From a virus, in the IMG/VR virus record IMGVR_UViG_3300042465_003545, positions 1-63,748 of that record: a DNA stretch of 63,748 nucleotides. One strand, 5' to 3'. Positions 7,424 through 14,363 of the stretch are shown piece after piece; the first letter of the stretch is position 1; each line of letters begins with the position of its first letter. Both the position numbers and the translations under genes were made by a program. The notes below the pieces were generated by a model. That model saw only the letters and a program-made list of their open reading frames with translations, had not been told where the DNA came from and made no database searches.

Positions 7424-7904
7424 ACCCCACCCCCACTGCTGCGTGTTTCTTGGCAAGCTCGACCACGGCGGAAAGGGTAACCTGTTTCCTTGTTCCAGAA
7501 TCCGATCGCATCTTGATGCAAAGCTGGGTAGCGCGGACGGGCAAGAACCACTTGAGGCGCACTACACCGTAGTCGATTCCTAGCTTATCGTTATTTCGCA
7601 CCACAACGCCCTCAGACGGGCTGTAGCTGTATCGGGAGAATCCGACAAGAGGCACGGCGTCGGAGGGCACAGCGGCCCCACAGGGACCTAAGGCGAGGAA
7701 CGCTAGTCGTGAGACCGAAACGCAACGGGTCTTGTCCGACGCGTCGCGCACGTTGACGTATGCTGCGTGTGTGCACCTGTGTCCGTAGAATGGACGCAGT
7801 ATGTGTGGAGCAACATGTGGCTTGTAGGGACGGGAGCACCGTATGGTGAATCTGTCGTCTCCTATTTCGTATCGGGGGTAACCCGTGATCTGTGTGTAGT
7901 TCAT
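7416..7904 (-). CDS. Hypothetical protein with NUMOD-like features
   Basis: A 162-residue protein starting at ATG 7904 (a TTG at 7913 is the alternative). The start MNYTQITGYPRYEIGDDRFTI resembles the NUMOD4 signature (W-x-x-I-x-G-Y-x-x-Y-E-I-S), and VSVSRLAFLALGP resembles its H/SRLVAxAF part. NUMOD4 is a DNA-binding module of HNH and GIY-YIG homing endonucleases. No catalytic HNH motif is visible, so this may be a decayed nuclease or a stand-alone DNA-binding protein. It is the first gene after the leader repeat at 7990-8275. Confidence 0.6.
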   Translation of the reverse strand: MNYTQITGYPRYEIGDDRFTIRCSRPYKPHVAPHILRPFYGHRCTHAAYVNVRDASDKTRCVSVSRLAFLALGPCGAAVPSDAVPLVGFSRYSYSPSEGVVVRNNDKLGIDYGVVRLKWFLPVRATQLCIKMRSDSGTRKQVTLSAVVELAKKHAAVGVGCE

Positions 7905-7989
7905 GACGGGCAAACCTTGACTCTTGTATAGTCAGGTGTCAACACTTTTTATTTCTTTTTCAGGCGTAAAGTTTACGGCGAGTGGAAAC

Positions 7990-8275
7990 TACTGTTCAAA
8001 CGCTCCGTGCGGGCGCGGGCGCGTGCGCGCACACGGCTACACGATAAAGTATTCTATTCTTTTGTATTCCCATTTGGGTAGTTATGTTAGATTTTAGGAA
8101 CTACCCAAATGGTCATACACCGTTTTAGAAAAACTTTTCATACTTTTCAACTTTCTGTTAGACCGCTAGCCTTATAATAGCGTTTTCTTTCATCGATTTC
8201 TTTTCTTTCACAGTGTATAGACAGGCTTCGTCTACTCTTCAAAATCTAACAGAACAGACGCAGCCTGTCCATACA
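7990..8275 (-). repeat. Structured late leader repeat, copy A
   Basis: About 280 bases closely matching 36896-37171 in the same orientation; the segment 8033-8178 is almost identical. Read on the minus strand it contains an imperfect long stem (TGTATGGACAGGC... with ...GACGCAGCC arms, two mismatches), an A-rich stretch with TTGAAAAGTATGAAAAG, a 14-bp stem CCATTTGGGTAGTT / AACTACCCAAATGG, and a GC-rich CCGTG...CACGG hairpin. It ends about 85 bases before the first gene of the late unit. Both copies stand upstream of minus-strand structural units, so a shared late promoter or leader is the natural inference. Confidence 0.85.
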
Positions 8276-8780
8276 GCTAAAATTCAAATGAACAGTAACT
8301 ACCCGCTTACGTTATTTACGTAAATATAGCTCATCAAAAAGGGGAAAATATGGGGGATTCAGGATTCGGGGTTCCTATTCGGGGCGCGGTCGGGGGAGAT
8401 CTGCGAAGCGAAAACTTTACGTTGTCCCCCAGAATACTCAATCGTAAACACTTCATGGTATCTCCACCCATAATTGCCCCCTCGGACACCTGAACGTAAA
8501 CATAATTGTAAATCAGCGTAAATAAATGCCCTATTTTAGGTGTTCTCACCCTTAATAGTGGGGCAATGCACCGAGTTTGTGAATTTTCACATATTTTTTC
8601 ACAAAGGGTTATATGTATATATGTGGCCCACCGAAAAATGAACCATGCCCCCCGCCCCGTGTATCCTGATTCCAGAATCGGGATTCCTGAGTTAGTCTAG
8701 GCTAACCCTATTGAGGCTTGGGGGGTGAATTACACCTTGTATATGTAGAGCGATGATGCTCTCATTAAACATAATACAAT
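8276..8780. other. Divergent intergenic region between late (minus) and early (plus) units
   Basis: No gene is convincing here. The region holds an operator-like inverted repeat TTTGTGAA (8576-8583) / TTCACAAA (8598-8605), an AT-rich TTATATGTATATATG tract (8608-8622), an imperfect GTTAG...CTAAC hairpin (8692-8707) related to the downstream hairpin family, and short hairpins GGTGaattaCACC and GAGCgatgatGCTC just before the first plus-strand gene. Position and composition fit an early promoter/operator region or a replication origin, but nothing here proves either. Confidence 0.5.
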
Positions 8781-9266
8781 ATGACCAAAGAAAAAACAGT
8801 TAAAGAAGTAGTAGTAGTAGAAGTATCAACGAAATTCGTTGCAACATTCAAAGCCGCCTACGTGGTGGCTTTGAATTCAACGATCACACTTGCTCAAACG
8901 CTATGCGATGCATGGCATAACGGCGAGTTAGTGCAAGCAAACCTATTCGCAAGCGGTGAAGCTATTGGCAAAGGCATGAAGGGAACGGACTTGTCTTTCC
9001 CCATAATTGCTGAAGCTTGCGCCATGGCAGCGCTTAACATGGATGATGCGAGATCATTCTTGAAAGGCGTTTCTGAAGGCTGCGGATATGGCAAGCCCTC
9101 TAGCATCTGCAATGCGCTGAAAGGCGCGGATTATGTCGGCAAGCGTGCAGGTGCAGGCGGAAAAGATGCCAAGTCCACTTTGGACAAAGCGATTGAATAT
9201 GTCGGCAAATTAGAACTCACGAAAAAAGAACTCGCTGCCTTCAAGGCACTTGTGGCTGCAATGTGA
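8781..9266 (+). CDS. Hypothetical early protein
   Basis: A 161-residue protein, the first gene of the plus-strand block. The N-terminus is charged and valine-rich (KEVVVVEVSTKF) and the body helical, with Ala/Gly-rich segments such as GASEAIGKGMKG-type turns and a Lys-rich end (KLELTKKELAAFKALVAAM). There is no recognisable domain. It starts at an ATG preceded by ATAATACAAT, without Shine-Dalgarno, the usual start context of this block. Its leading position suggests early expression. Function unknown. Confidence 0.7.
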   Translation: MTKEKTVKEVVVVEVSTKFVATFKAAYVVALNSTITLAQTLCDAWHNGELVQANLFASGEAIGKGMKGTDLSFPIIAEACAMAALNMDDARSFLKGVSEGCGYGKPSSICNALKGADYVGKRAGAGGKDAKSTLDKAIEYVGKLELTKKELAAFKALVAAM

Positions 9267-9342
9267 TTCCTGTTTCCCGATTCCCGATTCCTGTTTCAAG
9301 TCTCCTGAGTTAGCCCCCACTAACTCAGGATTCTTGTATTAG

Positions 9343-9431
9343 CATTCGAGTTAGCCCACGCTAACTCGGGTGTCCTTACAGTGCACACTTGCAAGAGTGC
9401 ATTGCAAGGACACAAGTCCATACACAATATG
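9343..9431 (+). repeat. Duplicated hairpin-plus-leader cassette (second copy 9681-9769)
   Basis: The segments 9343-9431 and 9681-9769 are nearly identical, from a GAGTTAGC hairpin through a second stem (GTGTCCTT / AAGGACAC, with an inner GTGCAC / GTGCA pairing) to the start codon of the following small gene. Only a few positions differ. A separate 60-bp leader (hairpin, then AACCACTATTCAACTACAA) is shared by the genes at 10037 and 10337. The early block thus appears to have grown by duplicating promoter/leader cassettes with small genes. Confidence 0.8.
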
Positions 9432-9671
9432 AAAGTAAACACTGCTGCCACTAAGGCAAAAGAAAACGGTCGCCTCATCATTCAAGGCGAGACAAAGATC
9501 AAAGTCAATGATTGCGTGGCAACACGCGATTTCCATGCGTTCTTCCGCGTGGTGTGTCTTTGTTATGTGGGGGGACTCAAGTTCTTCTCACTTGAGAAGA
9601 TTGCCGTGCCGCCGCGCATTGTCGGGCGCATTGCCCCGTTCAGCGGCGATGAGTTGTACGTCCTGATCTAA
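9429..9671 (+). CDS. Small hypothetical early protein
   Basis: An 80-residue protein starting at ATG 9429, right after the duplicated leader; an in-frame ATG at 9381 lies inside the leader hairpin and is rejected. It is basic at the N-terminus (NTAATKAKENGRLIIQGET) with a hydrophobic centre (FFRVVCLCYVGGLKFFSLEK) and a Pro/Gly-rich end. No family recognised. It lies between two hairpins, so it is probably its own transcription or processing unit. Confidence 0.6.
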   Translation: MKVNTAATKAKENGRLIIQGETKIKVNDCVATRDFHAFFRVVCLCYVGGLKFFSLEKIAVPPRIVGRIAPFSGDELYVLI

Positions 9672-9766
9672 CCTCCACGACATTCGAGTTAGCCCACGCT
9701 AACTCGGGTGTCCTTACAGTGCACACTCACAAGAGTGCATTGCAAGGACACAAGTCCATATACATT

Positions 9767-9991
9767 ATGAATACCATAGAAATACTAGTCGTGATCGCAT
9801 CGCTATGCGGTCTTATCGTTTTGGCTTTAGCCTTTGCTCTTGCCCGCTCGGCAAGCAAGCCAATGCCCACGCCGCGAATTAAAATCAAGGCGTACGAGCC
9901 TTTCGAGAACAAGTCTATCCATCATAGACTTGCGCTCGGTCTACTTGCTCAGCCCTCCAACTCCAACAAGCGGAGGGAACACAATCGCTGA
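9767..9991 (+). CDS. Small single-pass membrane protein
   Basis: A 74-residue protein starting at ATG 9767, preceded by TATACATT. Residues 4-28 (IEILVVIASLCGLIVLALAF) form one clear transmembrane helix, followed by a basic, Ser/Pro-rich tail (ARSASKPMPTPRIKIKAYEP). The stop codon lies in a GAGTTAGC hairpin. Small early membrane proteins in lytic phages often modify the host envelope or block superinfection; that role is only a suggestion here. Confidence 0.6.
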   Translation: MNTIEILVVIASLCGLIVLALAFALARSASKPMPTPRIKIKAYEPFENKSIHHRLALGLLAQPSNSNKRREHNR

Positions 9992-10036
9992 GTTAGCCTA
10001 CGCTAACTCGTAACCACTATTCAACTACAATACATT

Positions 10037-10285
10037 ATGAATACTATATTTACAATCAATCACTCATATCCTGAAGAGTTCAATCCCTACACCGAAGTTG
10101 TAGGCGTTGCCTCTACGCACGATTACGCAATAGCTATGGCTACTGCGTATGCCCTTACCAAAAGGTATAGCACACCTGAGGTGTTCCACGCCCCTGATTG
10201 GGAAGCGTTTAAGACAGAGCGGAGCAACTTCGTTTACATTGAAGAGGTAACACTCAACTGCTTCATTAACGAGCACAATCGCTGA
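10037..10285 (+). CDS. Small hypothetical early protein
   Basis: An 82-residue protein beginning MNTIFTINHSYPEEFNPYTE, rich in aromatic residues, Tyr and Ala, with a helical centre (HDYAIAMATAYALTKRYS). Its last codons (NEHNR*) and the following 60 bases are almost identical to the end of the preceding gene, so the two gene ends share a duplicated boundary. No domain recognised; no Shine-Dalgarno (ACAATACATT before ATG). Confidence 0.6.
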   Translation: MNTIFTINHSYPEEFNPYTEVVGVASTHDYAIAMATAYALTKRYSTPEVFHAPDWEAFKTERSNFVYIEEVTLNCFINEHNR

Positions 10286-10336
10286 GTTAGCCTACGCTAA
10301 CTCGTAACCACTATTCAACTACAACACAAATACATT

Positions 10337-10984
10337 ATGAAACAAAAGATAGATGAGTTGCTGACGCTATGCCGTCAGCTTATGAACAGCAAATGGAGCA
10401 CACCTTTGTGGTTATCCCTACGTGTTTCCCGTTACTTGGACGCGACAGCCCTGACAAAGCAGGTAATGGGTATCTTCTACACCGATGAAGAAGATGACAG
10501 GCGTGGCTTTTACTATAGTGAGATGAAACCTTTGTATGCCCGATTAGCTGAACTCAAAGGGTGTGTCCTCGACGCAATCGGCGTGGACTTACCCCTCGAA
10601 CAGGTCGAGACGGTGGTCAACTCATTCATTGAAGAGGTGAGGGGTAAGCAACTAAGCAGACAGGAGATAAAGAGTAGCCAGTATTCTACAAGACAACTAG
10701 TAGTGAGCAATAGGCTAACCTACTACTCGTTGTCGTTCTTTGTATCCGCTAAGCTGGCTGAGAGGCTAAGGCAGACAGATGAATACATCCTCATGCTGCA
10801 CACCTACCAAATGAGTGAAGACTGTGAGCTCAACGGTATCGTCGGGCGTGTAGTCAGCGACTACTTCTACACATACCGCAACTTGCGCTGTGCAACCCGT
10901 AACGGGGGCTGGAGACCGAAAGAGGTATCCTTAGTCCGAGTTCATTGTCCCCTAACCCCGCGACGCAAAACTCTCCTCCCGTAA
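10337..10984 (+). CDS. Hypothetical early protein
   Basis: A 215-residue protein, mostly helical (KIDELLTLCRQLMNSKWSTP, VETVVNSFIEEVRG) with a cysteine- and arginine-rich C-terminus. I recognise no family. It follows the duplicated AACCACTATTCAACTACAA leader and is closed by the hairpin at 10990-11009. Codon usage and start context match its neighbours. Function unknown. Confidence 0.6.
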   Translation: MKQKIDELLTLCRQLMNSKWSTPLWLSLRVSRYLDATALTKQVMGIFYTDEEDDRRGFYYSEMKPLYARLAELKGCVLDAIGVDLPLEQVETVVNSFIEEVRGKQLSRQEIKSSQYSTRQLVVSNRLTYYSLSFFVSAKLAERLRQTDEYILMLHTYQMSEDCELNGIVGRVVSDYFYTYRNLRCATRNGGWRPKEVSLVRVHCPLTPRRKTLLP

Positions 10985-11110
10985 GTATTGAGTTAGCCTA
11001 CGCTAACTCGTCCTTAGTATGACGTTAAAGTGCTACGCCTGACCAACGCCCTAGGTTATCCATGCAGTGATCGTATCTGCATCTTGCCCAAGCAATGGCA
11101 CATATACAAA

Positions 11111-12286
11111 ATGAATAAGTCGACAGACACAAGTAAGCTGTGCCCCCTATTGGTGGGCATCCTCAACATCCAAAACCCTAGCCAGTGTGACGCCACCAAG
11201 GCGATCACGATTGAGTATATCCTTAGCATCGTGCCCAAGGAATACTTCGTTGAAGAAGACAAGGAGGGCAACCTCCTGTTCGATAACCGTAAGCCCAAGC
11301 AACGCAAGGGGTTTGTCCCCACCATCGTTGCTCACCTCGACCAAGTCCACGACTACGCTCGTGGGTTTCATCTCGCGCTGCTAGGCGACGACAAGATCGT
11401 AGCCTACGACAGGGACGGGAGACGCGTCGGAACAGGGGGCGACGACAAGTGTGGCATCTATGTCGCACTCAAGATGCTGATGCACAGCAAGGTGTCTTGT
11501 CGGGTAATCCTTACCCAAGATGAGGAAGTCGGGTGCATCGGTGCTCGTGCTGTTCCCGCCAAGTGGGGTGATATGTCTAGCATATTACTTCAGGCAGATC
11601 GACGGGGTAACAACGACCTGATTAGTTCAACCAACGGCAACACCATTGCCAGCGATGAGTTAGTCGAACGCGTGCTCGAACTCCCTGAGTGCAAAGGTAT
11701 GAAGAAAGAGTATGGTTCAGTCACTGACGTTGGCGACCTATGCGAAGACTTCGGTCTCGCAGGGTTCAACATCAGCGCGGGGTATCATCATGCTCACATG
11801 AGCAGAGAACACATCATGTTAAGTGAGCTTAACCAATGCTACGAACGGGTGTTAGCCATAGCTAACTTGATTGGTGGCGAGCGACAAGAGTTCCCTGAGC
11901 AGACCTACTCGTATAAGAGCTACGACTACGGTGGTAACTCGAAATACGGTGGCACGTTAGCCAAAGCATACACACCAGAGGAACGCCAGCGTTGGTGGAC
12001 TGAGGGTGGATGGAAAGACGATGACTTCGACGACGACGACGACCTACCGCCTAAGAAGCCAGCGTATATCTCTACGGAAGTGTATCCCCCCGCCCCTCAG
12101 ATTACGACGGGAAAGAAGTATGTGACCGTTAGTGGTGACACTGTCGGCCCACTGCGTTTCGACCATGACCTCGGCGCCTTCGTCGAGATCATACCAAGCA
12201 AGGACGGTCTACCTCCAGACGAGTGGGATTGTTGGACACCCGACGGTCTCAGCTACACAACCCCGAACAACAACCTTAGACTTTGA
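11111..12286 (+). CDS. M20/M28-like zinc metallopeptidase with C-terminal phage module
   Basis: A 391-residue protein starting at ATG 11111 (preceded by CATATACAAA). Co-catalytic zinc aminopeptidase motifs appear in order: AHLDQVHD (H75, D77), GTGGDDKCG (D111/D112), TQDEEVG (E138/E139), LLQADR (D163) and GYHHAH (H226/H227). These are the ligands and general base of PepT/DapE-type peptidases, which act on small peptides in the cytoplasm. After residue 270 comes an Asp-rich linker and, from about 335, a module (GKKYVTVSGDTVGPLRFD... TPDGLSYT) like the repeated modules of the next gene. The catalytic set looks complete, so an active di/tripeptidase or a peptidase-derived hydrolase is likely. The substrate is unknown. 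Confidence 0.8.
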   Translation: MNKSTDTSKLCPLLVGILNIQNPSQCDATKAITIEYILSIVPKEYFVEEDKEGNLLFDNRKPKQRKGFVPTIVAHLDQVHDYARGFHLALLGDDKIVAYDRDGRRVGTGGDDKCGIYVALKMLMHSKVSCRVILTQDEEVGCIGARAVPAKWGDMSSILLQADRRGNNDLISSTNGNTIASDELVERVLELPECKGMKKEYGSVTDVGDLCEDFGLAGFNISAGYHHAHMSREHIMLSELNQCYERVLAIANLIGGERQEFPEQTYSYKSYDYGGNSKYGGTLAKAYTPEERQRWWTEGGWKDDDFDDDDDLPPKKPAYISTEVYPPAPQITTGKKYVTVSGDTVGPLRFDHDLGAFVEIIPSKDGLPPDEWDCWTPDGLSYTTPNNNLRL

Positions 12287-12315
12287 GTTAGCGTAGGCTA
12301 ACTCGTTACAATAAT

Positions 12316-14319
12316 ATGCAACTAGTAAATACAAACGATATGCAAATCACCACAACACCACCCCTAGTCCTCCGCATTGGAGGCGTATACAGAATGAGAG
12401 ACGACCGCACTACTGGTGCGCTCGTTGAGAATGACAATGAAGTGTTCCCCTTCAGGAACCCTGATAGCAGCGCAAGCTACATGACCGACGGTAGCTTCTA
12501 CTCAGGGTCTGTCCCCTGTGGCTTAGACATCGTCGCAGAGGTAGAGCTCGACGTAGTAGAGACACCCCCCGAACCATTTGCCCTGCGCGAAGGTGGCTAC
12601 TACCGTAACCGCAGTGGTGACGTAGTCGGTCCGATTATACGGAGGACACTGATGGGCACGTCTTACCCATGGATACACAATGGGCTGACGTATACGGACG
12701 GCGGTAAGTTCGACAATAGTTCTAACGGTAGCTTTGAAGACCTTGTGTCTGAGATCGATGCCCCCATCATTATGCCCCCTATCCCTGAGCCTGCGGCAAC
12801 CCCACAGGTAGGGGAGTTCTGGAGGCTACGCAACGGACAAGCCGCGCTAGTGCGGTGCAACCGTCACTCGAGCGGCTACCCGCTCATGTGCACGGTGTTC
12901 CGAAACGGAAGTGTATTCGTCGAGACGTACACTCGACGGGGCACGGTATCAACTAACGGCAGCGTTAGTGAACTAGACATGACCGAGTTACTACCTGATG
13001 GTGTTGACTACTGCGCCATGCCCGAACTACCAGCGGGTTACTCTGAGTGGTATTCTATGGGTAGTTCGGCACTCGTTGCTCACTTACCTACACAGGTCGA
13101 GCCTTGGTGCACGAGCCTTGGGGTTGACCAACCCTACGCCCTAGTTACGCAGGGCTTCTGCAACCATAAACTCTACCATGAGTTGTTCATCGCGCTGCCT
13201 ATGAGGGCAGACGAGAACGATGTAACGTCACTCAAGCGTGCCGCTAGCATCAAGGCATGTGGTAAGTATTCACAACACCTAGCTCTGGATACCCACCCAC
13301 TTGTAACGGATATGATAGAAGAGCTACGCCTTGGTGACGAGATACTCAGCGCGTGCTACAAGAATGACCAAGAGGCATACGTGCTTCGGTTCAAGGACGG
13401 TATCCACACCATGATGACCATGCGCTATGCCAAGGTATTCAAACTGCTGCGCCCCGACGCTACTGACGACGAGGTGCGTAAGTTTACACGGCGCATGGAC
13501 AGTGCGATCAAGGGTAACCCCGACGTCGTCATCGAGTGGAGCACGGTATCCGATACCTATTGCACACCGATGGAGGGCTGGTGCAGTAGCAGACCCAGCA
13601 ACGCGGTCACTGGTTCTTGCATGGAGAAATTCTGTGAGGACGCCCACGAGGTGTTCGAGCTATATGATATTCTCGAACGTGGGGGGCACCTACAAATGCT
13701 AAAGATAACTATCGATGATGACTACGTCGGTCGCGTCATCTGTTGGAAGCGCTACCAGTCTACAGATGAGTGGGTGATGGATAGAGTCTATTGCCGTGAG
13801 AGTCGTGGCGAGATACCGCCAGCAGTATTCACAGCGCTGCTTAAGTTTGCGCAAGCTAACAGGATCACGAAGCGCACACATGCCTGTAGAACTCCTGATA
13901 TGGAACACATATCGATGAGGAACATACACGTCAGCGGTCTCGACGAGCTCAGCCACTACCCCTACATGGACACCTTCGAGGGTGTATCACCTAGTGGTTT
14001 GATGGTAGACCATTGTGACTGCACGATCACGTGCAAGAATACTGACGGCACGGGAGAAGAGTGCGAGGAAGATAACACAGTCGAGGTTCGCGGTGGTGGT
14101 TACTACGAGCAGGACGAGTGCACTTGGTCTGATTTCTACGACGAGTGGGTTCGCGACGAGGACGTGCAAGAAGACTACCTCGGTCGGGTTCTGCATCGAG
14201 ATGATGTAGTAGCCTTAGGTGAAGATGAAGACATGTATGCCCACGAAGACGATGTCATCAGCGTCAAGTTACCAAACGGACGCGGCGGGTTCACTTCATT
14301 CTACGCTCTTGAAGACTAA
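12316..14319 (+). CDS. Large acidic early protein with three N-terminal repeat modules; paralogue of next gene
   Basis: A 667-residue protein. The first 220 residues contain three related modules of 55-60 residues with the pattern GGxYRxRxGxxVGP...YP...NGxTYTxDG (near 17-75, 90-150 and 160-215), resembling small beta-barrel units. Residues about 225-590 align by eye with the following gene, sharing VITGSCMEKFC-like, DDDYVGRVICWKR, DRVYCR and GLDELSHYPYMDTFEGVS segments. The end is very acidic, with Cys pairs (HCDCTITC). The SCM...GRxxxW...DRxY core recurs in phages as a protein of unknown function. No enzyme motif seen. Confidence 0.75.
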   Translation: MQLVNTNDMQITTTPPLVLRIGGVYRMRDDRTTGALVENDNEVFPFRNPDSSASYMTDGSFYSGSVPCGLDIVAEVELDVVETPPEPFALREGGYYRNRSGDVVGPIIRRTLMGTSYPWIHNGLTYTDGGKFDNSSNGSFEDLVSEIDAPIIMPPIPEPAATPQVGEFWRLRNGQAALVRCNRHSSGYPLMCTVFRNGSVFVETYTRRGTVSTNGSVSELDMTELLPDGVDYCAMPELPAGYSEWYSMGSSALVAHLPTQVEPWCTSLGVDQPYALVTQGFCNHKLYHELFIALPMRADENDVTSLKRAASIKACGKYSQHLALDTHPLVTDMIEELRLGDEILSACYKNDQEAYVLRFKDGIHTMMTMRYAKVFKLLRPDATDDEVRKFTRRMDSAIKGNPDVVIEWSTVSDTYCTPMEGWCSSRPSNAVTGSCMEKFCEDAHEVFELYDILERGGHLQMLKITIDDDYVGRVICWKRYQSTDEWVMDRVYCRESRGEIPPAVFTALLKFAQANRITKRTHACRTPDMEHISMRNIHVSGLDELSHYPYMDTFEGVSPSGLMVDHCDCTITCKNTDGTGEECEEDNTVEVRGGGYYEQDECTWSDFYDEWVRDEDVQEDYLGRVLHRDDVVALGEDEDMYAHEDDVISVKLPNGRGGFTSFYALED

Positions 14320-14363
14320 TTTACATGGAGACAAACACGATAACAACATATACAACAAACATT

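Larger units (their letters stand above)
9304..12304. repeat. Family of seven GAGTTAGC...GCTAACTC hairpins between early genes
   Basis: Hairpins lie at 9304-9329, 9347-9368, 9685-9706, 9990-10009, 10284-10303, 10990-11009 and 12285-12304. All except the first keep the arms GAGTTAGC / GCTAACTC with a four-base loop (CCAC, CTAC or GTAG). The first has a 10-bp stem, and a degenerate relative is at 8692-8707. Each sits in a gap between two plus-strand genes; at 9990, 10284 and 12285 the preceding stop codon TGA is part of the stem. No T-run follows. They may be terminators, mRNA processing or stabilising elements, or binding sites for a dimeric protein. Confidence 0.85.

Noticed and set aside
8334-8549. 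Seventy-one-codon minus-strand frame in the divergent intergenic region
   Set aside because: No start context, no protein pattern, and it lies in repeat-rich non-coding DNA.
9304-12304. Possible CRISPR array because of repeated palindromes
   Set aside because: Repeats are separated by whole genes of different length, not by spacers of constant size, and no cas genes occur.
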